41,709 bases of DNA, from assembly GCA_937873715.1 (NCBI GenBank), contig CALMYJ010000009.1, positions 1 through 41,709 of the forward strand, in the 5' to 3' direction. Positions within the stretch are counted from its first letter, which is position 1. Each line of letters begins with the position of its first letter. Below are positions 8,453-13,011 of the stretch, piece by piece. Below the pieces are notes generated by a model. It was not told the DNA's origin. It did no database searches and saw nothing but the letters and a program-made list of their open reading frames with translations. Source of the stretch: an uncultured Chitinophagaceae bacterium. Its GTDB lineage: Bacteria; Bacteroidota; Bacteroidia; Chitinophagales; Chitinophagaceae. The position numbers were made by a program, and so were the translations under genes.

Positions 8453-9007
8453 TCAATCACCATACAACACACAAAAAATATTTTTCAAAAACCCAAACTC
8501 ATCAATCCCTGTTTCATAAAACCTTGCCGACGAATACTGATAGTCAAGATAATCTTTTGCCAATTGCCATTTTCCATTAATGGGATTGTTGTGTATGTAT
8601 TCAATCTTTTGCTTTGCCACTTTCACGCTATATATTTCTATGCCCAGCGAATCCCTTTGCCATATCTCATGTTTTTTATTTGCTGCATTTACTTCGTACA
8701 AATATGCCTTGCTTTCTGCTTTCAGAATTTTTAAAAATTCATGCCCCGTGTATTTCAACAAACTCCCTTTGGGGGTCTCTTTTCCATTCAATTTATTTTG
8801 TTGCCAAATCAAATGAATATGATTGGGCATAATTACAAACGCATATACAGTGATTAAGCATTCATCAGAGAGTTTTTTAAGATAATTGATAATTAGCTGC
8901 TTGTTTGAATCGCCTGACAGCAAGTGTAACCACTTATGAATAGTGGCTGTCCAAAAATAAATTTCCCAAATGCTGGTATGTGATTTTCTCTGCTGCAAAA
9001 ATTCCAT
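8453..9007 (-). CDS. REP-associated tyrosine transposase (RAYT, Y1 HUH family)
   Basis: A 184-aa protein of the Y1 transposase (IS200/IS605-like TnpA) fold in its REP-associated form. Visible: the HUH metal site H63-I-H65 within FVIMPNHIHLIW and the catalytic-tyrosine helix with KIEYIHNNP, Tyr137. Such enzymes nick and rejoin single-stranded DNA at hairpins and are held responsible for spreading REP elements. The gene is flanked on both sides by inverted REP-like hairpins (8418-8443 and 9076-9101), the classic RAYT arrangement, so these are most likely its substrates. Length and motifs look intact, so it may be active. Confidence 0.9.
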   Translation of the reverse strand: MEFLQQRKSHTSIWEIYFWTATIHKWLHLLSGDSNKQLIINYLKKLSDECLITVYAFVIMPNHIHLIWQQNKLNGKETPKGSLLKYTGHEFLKILKAESKAYLYEVNAANKKHEIWQRDSLGIEIYSVKVAKQKIEYIHNNPINGKWQLAKDYLDYQYSSARFYETGIDEFGFLKNIFCVLYGD

Positions 9008-9075
9008 TATACAATTTATGGTTTTATTGCTTACTATTTAACTGGCTGAATGTAAAACTGCATGTAGTGAGGAAT

Positions 9076-9101
9076 GGTTCGTGTGCCACGAACCAAGGCG
9101 G
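9076..9101 (-). repeat. REP-like palindrome, copy 3 (inverted)
   Basis: GGTTCGTG-TGC-CACGAACC followed by AAGGCGG, which is the reverse complement of the copy at 8418 except in the loop. It sits upstream of the RAYT start and completes the inverted pair around that gene. Confidence 0.85.
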
Positions 9102-9150
9102 AGAAAGAGAGTTGATAAGGGAAGATATGTGCTGGACATAATTAAAAAAT

Positions 9151-9501
9151 TTAGACATGATCACCGGGGCCCAAAGTTGGAGTTGCTAAAAACAACAACA
9201 ATAAATAAAGTAAAAACAAAAGAAAAATGCTAAAAACAACTAAAAAAATCAAGGTCAGTTTTCCTAAATCTTTAATAAGTAGTGTCTTTTTATACAAAAG
9301 AGTAATAGTTGTAAAATAATGAATTGCTGAATTTATTACTACAAATAACATTGATAAAAGAAGACACCATGCAAAAATTTTATTTATTTGTATTTTTTCG
9401 CTCAATAAATAAGTTAATGAATACGCAGCTATAATTATTACAATTCCTACAAAACAAGCAAGGCTAAGCTTTTCATATTTATCTTTTTGCTTAATATCCA
9501 T
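9151..9501 (-). CDS. Small membrane protein of unknown function
   Basis: A 116-aa protein with three long hydrophobic stretches (roughly residues 13-33, 40-65 and 78-108, the last extremely Leu/Phe-rich), separated by short Lys-rich loops. I recognise no family. It starts with an ATG at 9501 and lies between REP copy 3 and the REP interrupted by the transposon, outside the transposon ends. The surrounding DNA is visibly AT-richer than the core genes, consistent with accessory origin. Possible roles cannot be assigned. Confidence 0.6.
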   Translation of the reverse strand: MDIKQKDKYEKLSLACFVGIVIIIAAYSLTYLLSEKIQINKIFAWCLLLSMLFVVINSAIHYFTTITLLYKKTLLIKDLGKLTLIFLVVFSIFLLFLLYLLLLFLATPTLGPGDHV

Positions 9502-9543
9502 GAAGATTTTTTTCTAATTGAAAATTTGTTTTAACCCAATCTC

Positions 9544-9562
9544 AGCCTTGGTTCGTGGCCGA
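9544..9562 (+). repeat. Left half of REP-like palindrome split by transposon, with 7-bp duplication
   Basis: CAGCCTTGGTTCG then TGGCCGA (9556-9562). The other half, TGGCCGA then CGAACC, is at 12839-12850. Joining them with one TGGCCGA gives GGTTCGTGGCCGACGAACC, which differs by one base from the intact REP hairpin at 8425-8443. Confidence 0.8.
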
Positions 9563-9586
9563 GGTAACTATATACGTGTTAGACCA
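9563..9586 (+). repeat. Left terminal inverted repeat of IS1595-type transposon
   Basis: Starts GGTAACTATATACGTG; matches the reverse complement of 12815-12838 at 21 of 24 positions (differences at positions 3, 4 and 14). Beginning with GG is usual for IS1595-family ends. Confidence 0.85.
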
Positions 9587-9596
9587 TAGCCAAAAA

Positions 9597-9857
9597 CTAT
9601 TTAATAAGCAGATTGCCATTTTCATCACGAATAGGCAAAAACCCTATTGTGCAGTTACATCCCCATTCTCTTGTACAATTTGGGTGTGGTATTGGTGGAT
9701 TTTTTTCTGCCTCTAAAAATTCAATTTCTTGCCCGTCAATTTTAAGACATTCAAGGCAGCAGTCATTTGAGATAACAACAACTTTTAGCTTTATACTGGT
9801 TTTCTTTGCCTCTTTGAAGCTATTCTTTATCAATTTGATATGCTCACTTCTTTTCAT
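9597..9857 (-). CDS. 86-aa protein with MuF-like Cys/HPNC motif (fourth gene of cargo operon)
   Basis: An 86-aa protein, basic in its first 25 residues. Cysteines: CCLEC (33, 34, 37) followed by IDG, then PPIPHPNCTREWGCNC with Cys61, 67 and 69. The pattern CxxC...DG...PPxPHPNC resembles the C-terminal motif of phage MuF/SPP1 gp7-type head proteins and of some toxins attached to that fold, where it reads roughly CxxC...LDG...HPNCRC; here it stands alone without a MuF body. Probably a metal-binding module. Its ATG lies 13 bp inside the preceding 43-aa gene, so it is translationally coupled to the PIN operon. Role unknown; a partner or modifier of the PIN protein is a guess from context. Confidence 0.65.
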   Translation of the reverse strand: MKRSEHIKLIKNSFKEAKKTSIKLKVVVISNDCCLECLKIDGQEIEFLEAEKNPPIPHPNCTREWGCNCTIGFLPIRDENGNLLIK

Positions 9858-9975
9858 CTGCCTTTTTTGCAGCTTTCTTTTTAGGCTTAGGATTGCCTGA
9901 TACTGATGCAGCCATAATATTGTGGAATATGTTAGATGCCTGTGCTGATGTTTTCTTTTTAATTGATTTAGCCAT
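9844..9975 (-). CDS. 43-aa Lys-rich protein (third gene of cargo operon)
   Basis: A short frame starting at the ATG 9975 that overlaps the PIN gene stop (AATGGCTAA) and ending with a TGA at 9844 that overlaps the start of the 86-aa gene. It begins MAKSIKKKTSAQASNIFHN and ends in PKPKKKAAKKADEKK, so both ends are strongly basic around a short central helix. It is below the usual size cut-off, but the overlaps on both sides, with a start and stop placed exactly in the junctions, support it as a real coupled gene. Highly basic tails suggest nucleic-acid binding or an antitoxin-like partner; neither can be shown here. Confidence 0.6.
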   Translation of the reverse strand: MAKSIKKKTSAQASNIFHNIMAASVSGNPKPKKKAAKKADEKK

Positions 9976-10552
9976 TATATTCAAATATGTATTGCGGACT
10001 TAAATTAAATTTTTGTTCTAACGTAACACAGCAGAAACAATTCACTTCTTTACATAATGGTGCAAAAGTTCGTTCATCTAAAGTTAAAACGGCATCACAT
10101 TGTAAATAGTCAGAACTTGCGATTATCATTAAATCTTTAGTTATCCATTCTCTTGCCATCACTATTTCATGGTCTTTAAATCCAAATTGTTTTGCAATAG
10201 CAGTTTGCTTAGTTGTACCTAAAACTGGATGATAATTGCTGGTCATAAATTCAGCTATATCTGTATCAAAAGACACATAAGTCATTGTACCAATTTTCAT
10301 ACTGCTAACAATTCTTTCTGTCTTTTTCTGGTCAGTGCTTTTGTCATACATTTCACTTATGCTTACAGCAGAAATATAAAAATTCCTTTTTTTACCAGTA
10401 GTAGATTTATTGCTACTTAAGTCATCAATAACTCTTTTAACAAAATCGCATCTTGGGTCGGTATTATTGCTTCGAGTAGCTTGTATATATGAAAAGACAA
10501 TGGTAGTATCAAGGAAAATATTTTCCCATTGTAGGTATGGAACTTTTCTCAT
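9968..10552 (-). CDS. PIN-domain nuclease (second gene of cargo operon)
   Basis: A 194-aa protein read as a PIN (FEN-like) ribonuclease fold. Acidic positions in PIN order: Asp15 in NIFLDTTIVFSYI, Glu67 in AVSISEMYD, Asp140 in TKDLMIIASSDYLQCDAVLT and Asp159 in LTLDERTF. The last segment matches the family pattern D-x-x-I-A-x-a-x-x-x-x-a-x-x-x-T-x-D-x-x-x-F. At 194 aa it is longer than typical VapC toxins (about 130), with extra sequence at 40-60 and a 30-residue Cys-containing tail. Its ATG overlaps the stop of the 245-aa gene by 4 bp (ATGA). Inferred: RNA cleavage, as toxin or defence effector, restrained by another product of the operon. There is no AbrB/RHH-type VapB directly upstream, so it is not a plain VapBC pair. 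Confidence 0.75.
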   Translation of the reverse strand: MRKVPYLQWENIFLDTTIVFSYIQATRSNNTDPRCDFVKRVIDDLSSNKSTTGKKRNFYISAVSISEMYDKSTDQKKTERIVSSMKIGTMTYVSFDTDIAEFMTSNYHPVLGTTKQTAIAKQFGFKDHEIVMAREWITKDLMIIASSDYLQCDAVLTLDERTFAPLCKEVNCFCCVTLEQKFNLSPQYIFEYNG

Positions 10553-11286
10553 GAGCGTAATAGTGTTAGTATATCGTCAACAGTATTTATATTCTCAAAA
10601 ATCGCTAACTCATCCTCTGATAGATTTGATAAACTTTCAGCAAGAGTAATGTCAGGTTTAATTCTCAAATCTATAAGAGTTGCATTTAGGATTCTACCGG
10701 TTTTTATAGACCTTCTTTGCTTTAATTTAAGTTCTACAAAACCTTTTCTATAACAATCTTTTAGGATTTGTTCTTGCGCAGCAGTTATAAAAATTTTATA
10801 ATCCAAACTATGCAAATAGATATGCCTGTTGTCCTCTAATTTAGGTGAACCGATTTCTGAAACAATACCTGATTGATTTGTGATAACGCTATAATTTTCC
10901 GCAATGGTCTCAATATCTTTTGAAGTTAGTTTAACTAATGTTTTTCTATTTGTATCAATTGCCTCTACATACTTATCAGTTGATAATATCTTTTTTAATG
11001 TATTTGCGTATGTTGCTTCTTCTTTCGTTAAATCAGCAATAGATTTCTCTTGTATATCAGTATGAACTCTTAAAAATTTATTATAAATAAGTTCGCTTTC
11101 TGTGGTAAAGTTGGGAGTATATCCATGATTTTCTATACTTGATAAAACGCACTTGCCTTGTCTTCTTGACTCTAATGCTTTCCGTAAATGTGATGTTAAT
11201 TCCGATAAATCCCCAAAGTCAAGCCCATTCTCTGGGGTTAACTGTTGGTTATCATCATTAATATTTAAAGCGAATTTGAACATCAT
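10549..11286 (-). CDS. 245-aa protein of unknown function (first gene of cargo operon)
   Basis: A 245-aa soluble protein with no family I recognise. N-terminal 60 residues are polar (MMFKFALNINDDNQQLTPEN, then a short helix with RKALESRRQGKC). Residues 65-140 are helical and charged, and residues 150-215 alternate short beta-like stretches (HIYLHSLDYKIFITAA, GFVELKLKQRR, ATLIDLRI). The C-terminus is acidic (LSEDELAIFENINTVDDI). It is the promoter-proximal gene of the overlapping operon, its stop sharing ATGA with the PIN gene start. By position it is the best candidate for an antitoxin, sensor or adaptor for the PIN nuclease, an inference only. Confidence 0.7.
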   Translation of the reverse strand: MMFKFALNINDDNQQLTPENGLDFGDLSELTSHLRKALESRRQGKCVLSSIENHGYTPNFTTESELIYNKFLRVHTDIQEKSIADLTKEEATYANTLKKILSTDKYVEAIDTNRKTLVKLTSKDIETIAENYSVITNQSGIVSEIGSPKLEDNRHIYLHSLDYKIFITAAQEQILKDCYRKGFVELKLKQRRSIKTGRILNATLIDLRIKPDITLAESLSNLSEDELAIFENINTVDDILTLLRS

Positions 11287-11349
11287 AAAATGGTTAATGA
11301 AATTAATGGTTTTTTATCTCACAAAAAGGTAAAAGTAAAGTTAATAGCT

Positions 11350-11374
11350 AATTTTGCAGTGCGCACGCAAAATT
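11350..11374. promoter_or_regulatory. Near-perfect palindrome in the cargo-operon promoter
   Basis: AATTTTGC, an unpaired A, GTGCGCAC, then GCAAAATT sharing its first base with the core: removing the single A at 11358 leaves a perfect 24-bp palindrome. It overlaps the predicted -7 box (TAATTTTG on the minus strand, 11368-11375) of the PIN operon, so it should be an operator for that operon, perhaps for the XRE protein at 12564. Confidence 0.6.
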
Positions 11375-11396
11375 AATGAAAAAAAATGACCTCAAA
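11368..11396 (-). promoter_or_regulatory. Putative promoter of the PIN cargo operon
   Basis: On the minus strand TTTG (11396-11393) is followed after 17 bp by TAATTTTG (11375-11368), a Bacteroidota-type promoter with a slightly short spacer. The leader to the ATG at 11286 would be about 75 nt. Confidence 0.45.
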
Positions 11397-11399
11397 AAA

Positions 11400-11430
11400 T
11401 TTGGATATACCATAAATTGTCTTACATTTG
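11400..11430 (+). promoter_or_regulatory. Promoter of RHH-transposase genes (TTTG-N19-TACATTTG)
   Basis: TTTG at 11400-11403 and TACATTTG at 11423-11430 are exactly 19 bp apart, a full match to the Bacteroidota consensus. The expected transcription start falls at or within a few bases of the RHH ATG (11438), implying a leaderless or nearly leaderless mRNA. The -7 box lies inside the repeated operator. Confidence 0.7.
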
Positions 11431-11436
11431 TCTTAC
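11417..11436 (+). promoter_or_regulatory. Operator: two TTGTCTTAC half-sites, 11 bp apart
   Basis: TTGTCTTAC occurs at 11417-11425 and 11428-11436, one DNA turn apart and covering the -7 box and start region. The same element in the other orientation occurs twice at 11611-11630. Paired short repeats one turn apart are what RHH dimers typically bind, so autoregulation by the RHH product is likely. Confidence 0.65.
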
Positions 11437-11437
11437 A

Positions 11438-11593
11438 ATGAAAGACAGTAAAACAGAATCAATCACTTTCAGGACTACCAAAGAATTAAAGGCAGCATTG
11501 CAACAAATGGCTGATAAGGATAAAAGAACGCTTAGCAATACCATTGAGTTATTGCTGGAAGAAGCGGTTAAACCTTCTAAAAAGAAAGGGTAA
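11438..11593 (+). CDS. 51-aa ribbon-helix-helix (Arc-like) DNA-binding protein
   Basis: A short gene, ATG 11438 to TAA 11593, product beginning MKDSKTESITFRTTKELKAA and continuing with a Met/Lys-rich turn and TLSNTIELLLEEAV. The pattern (beta strand ESITFRTT, helix, turn, helix) is the RHH fold of Arc/MetJ-type repressors and antitoxins, and the size is normal. Repeats of TTGTCTTAC flank the gene on both sides, before its own start and before the transposase start, so it probably represses itself and the transposase, limiting transposition. It may instead, or in addition, be an antitoxin. The 42-bp gap to the transposase suggests a shared transcript. Confidence 0.75.
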   Translation: MKDSKTESITFRTTKELKAALQQMADKDKRTLSNTIELLLEEAVKPSKKKG

Positions 11594-11610
11594 TTTTTTT
11601 TACTCATATT

Positions 11611-11630
11611 GTAAGACAAAGTAAGACAAA
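11611..11630 (-). promoter_or_regulatory. Operator: tandem GTAAGACAAA repeat before the transposase
   Basis: GTAAGACAAA twice head-to-tail, ending 5 bp before the transposase ATG (11636). It is the inverse of the TTGTCTTAC pair at 11417-11436. Protein binding here would block transposase translation start-proximal transcription or initiation. Confidence 0.6.
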
Positions 11631-11635
11631 AAAAG

Positions 11636-12562
11636 ATGAAAACATTCAAAAGCATATTAGAGTTTCAAAAAGAGTTCAGCGATGAACAAAAGTGTAGGGA
11701 GTATTTAGAGCAACAACGTTGGAATGGCACACCTGCTTGCCCTTTCTGTGGCTCTATAAACGTTCACAGGTTCCCTAATGGTAAAATATTCAAGTGCCGG
11801 GAGAAAGGTTGCAGAAATAAATTTAGCGTAACCGTTGGCACTATCTATGAAAACACAAAGATTCCTTTAACCAAATGGTTTTTGGCTACTTATATTTTAT
11901 CTGTACACAGTAAAGGTATTAGCAGCCTTCAATTAGCAAATTGGTTAGGCGTAACACAGAAAACAGCATGGCATTTAAACCACCGTATCCGTGAAATGCT
12001 CACAGATAATGCACCTGAATTATTAGAGGGTATTGTTGAAGTTGACGAAACGCTGGTGGGCGGCTCTTTAAAAAATATCCATGCAAGCAAAAAGAAAAGG
12101 CTGAACTTAAAAAGGGATGACAATAAAACTATGGTATTCGGTGCTATCCAAAGGGATGGTAAAGTAAGAACAAAAGTAATTCCCGATGTAAACATTGAAA
12201 ACATAAGTGAAGCAATAGACGGCTTTGTTTCAACTGAAAGTTTTATGGTATCAGATGAAAACAGGGCTTACAATAATGTTGGTAAAAAATATAAACACAG
12301 GAAAGTAAACCACAGGAACGGCGAATATGTACGCAAAGAAGATATACTGGTTCACACCAATAACATTGAAGGTTACTGGAACATTTTAAAGAAACAAATA
12401 GATGGCATCCATCACAGCGTTTCACCAAAACATTTACAACGTTACTGCAATGAATCTGCATTTAGGTTTAACAACAGGGCTTTGTTTCAAGATGAACGCT
12501 TTGCTAAGTCATTGGCTAACTGTAAAGGTTCATTAAAGTATAAAAAATTAATTGGTAAATAA
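11636..12562 (+). CDS. IS1595-family transposase (ISXO2-like DDE domain)
   Basis: A 308-aa protein, full length for the family. Order: a zinc ribbon at 35-59 (CPFC, then Cys54 and Cys59 in FKCREKGCRNKFS), a helix-turn-helix around 95-120 (SSLQLANWLGVTQKTAWHL), then the RNase H-like catalytic domain with Asp137 (VEVDETLVGGS), Asp207 (FMVSDENRAY) and Glu245 (NNIEGYWNILKK). The zinc ribbon joined to the VDE(T)xVGG motif is diagnostic for IS1595/ISXO2. All parts look intact. It moves DNA by cut-and-paste or a related route between the terminal repeats at 9563 and 12838. The XRE gene begins 1 bp after its stop. Confidence 0.93.
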   Translation: MKTFKSILEFQKEFSDEQKCREYLEQQRWNGTPACPFCGSINVHRFPNGKIFKCREKGCRNKFSVTVGTIYENTKIPLTKWFLATYILSVHSKGISSLQLANWLGVTQKTAWHLNHRIREMLTDNAPELLEGIVEVDETLVGGSLKNIHASKKKRLNLKRDDNKTMVFGAIQRDGKVRTKVIPDVNIENISEAIDGFVSTESFMVSDENRAYNNVGKKYKHRKVNHRNGEYVRKEDILVHTNNIEGYWNILKKQIDGIHHSVSPKHLQRYCNESAFRFNNRALFQDERFAKSLANCKGSLKYKKLIGK

Positions 12563-12563
12563 A

Positions 12564-12773
12564 ATGAAAGACGGCATCTATTTAATAGAAATGGGAAAGC
12601 GGATTCGAGCCATAAGAAAGGCTAAAGGCATACCTATACAGAAAGCGGCTGTAATGTCCGGTACTTATAAAAGTTCCCTATCCGATATTGAAACCGGAAA
12701 GATGAATGTCAAAATACTTGCTTTAAAACGTATAGCAGATGTTTTAGAAGTTGATGTAAAAGACTTTCTGTAA
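12564..12773 (+). CDS. XRE/Cro-type HTH regulator
   Basis: A 69-aa single-domain regulator if the ATG at 12564 is used; an alternative TTG at 12552 lies within the transposase gene and is less likely. Residues 10-69 are a complete HTH_3 domain: GKRIRAIRKAKGIPIQKAAV, the recognition helix region with KSSLSDIETGK, and the closing LKRIADVLEVDVKDFL. The gene starts 1 bp after the transposase stop and is followed by a terminator and the right terminal repeat, so it belongs to the transposon. It is the likely binder of the palindrome at 11350-11374 in the PIN operon promoter, by inference only. Confidence 0.85.
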   Translation: MKDGIYLIEMGKRIRAIRKAKGIPIQKAAVMSGTYKSSLSDIETGKMNVKILALKRIADVLEVDVKDFL

Positions 12774-12780
12774 AACAAAT

Positions 12781-12807
12781 AAGGGGCTAAATGCCCCTTT
12801 TATTTTT
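12781..12807 (+). terminator. Rho-independent terminator inside transposon right end
   Basis: A 7-bp perfect stem AAGGGGC/GCCCCTT with a 5-nt loop and a T-rich tail, 7 bp after the XRE stop. It ends the RHH-transposase-XRE transcript just before the right terminal repeat. Confidence 0.85.
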
Positions 12808-12814
12808 AACATCG

Positions 12815-12838
12815 TGGTCTAACAGGTATATAGTCGCC
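12815..12838 (-). repeat. Right terminal inverted repeat of IS1595-type transposon
   Basis: On the minus strand it starts GGCGACTATATACCTG at 12838 and matches the left end at 21 of 24 positions. Confidence 0.85.
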
Positions 12839-12853
12839 TGGCCGACGAACCAG
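12839..12853 (+). repeat. Right half of split REP palindrome, with second copy of TGGCCGA
   Basis: TGGCCGA (12839-12845) then CGAACCAG. This is the right flank of the transposon and the second copy of the 7-bp target duplication. Confidence 0.8.
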
Positions 12854-12899
12854 CCTCCCAGTTTATAAATTTATTGACAGAATTCATAAGAAAAAAAAT

Positions 12900-12988
12900 G
12901 GTTCTTGTGTCACGAACCGTGGCAGTAGTGGTAAAAAACGTTTAAAACGAATGAACGTCTTAAACATCTCAAACCTTGCTCCCGGCCC
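12900..12988 (-). repeat. REP-like palindrome plus partial tRNA-upstream repeat
   Basis: GGTTCTTG-TGT-CACGAACC (12900-12918) followed by GTGGCAGTAGTGG, shared with 14419-14433. Then 12938-12988 resembles the segment upstream of both tRNA copies (AACGTCTTAAAC, then CTTGCTCCCGGCCC) and stops at what would be the first five bases of the tRNA. No gene seen between 12839 and 13011. Confidence 0.65.
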
Positions 12989-13011
12989 AACCAGCACCAT
13001 AGCTTTGCACA

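Larger units (their letters stand above)
9563..12838. mobile_element. IS1595-family transposon carrying a four-gene PIN-domain cargo operon
   Basis: A 3276-bp unit with imperfect terminal inverted repeats (left 9563-9586, right 12815-12838; 21 of 24 positions match, both starting GG and sharing ACTATATAC and TGTTAGACCA) and a 7-bp direct duplication TGGCCGA outside (9556-9562, 12839-12845). It contains, leftward from 11286, genes for a 245-aa unknown, a PIN nuclease, a 43-aa and an 86-aa protein; rightward from 11438, an RHH protein, the transposase and an XRE regulator, then a terminator. Coding sequence begins 10 bp inside the left repeat, so there is no spare DNA. IS1595 elements usually make 8-bp duplications and some groups carry passenger genes; this cargo is not one I know. 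Confidence 0.85.

Noticed and set aside
9613..9900. Plus-strand 95-aa frame over the end of the PIN operon
   Set aside because: Antisense to two overlapping coupled genes whose junctions fit precisely; the product has no recognisable pattern.
9968..11286. Simple VapBC toxin-antitoxin pair
   Set aside because: The gene before PIN is 245 aa, not a small DNA-binding antitoxin, the PIN protein is longer than VapC, and four genes are coupled.
11417..11630. TTGTCTTAC repeats read as terminal repeats of a miniature element containing only the RHH gene
   Set aside because: They lie exactly at promoter and start positions at 10-11-bp spacing, which fits operators better, and better ends with a target duplication exist at 9563 and 12838.
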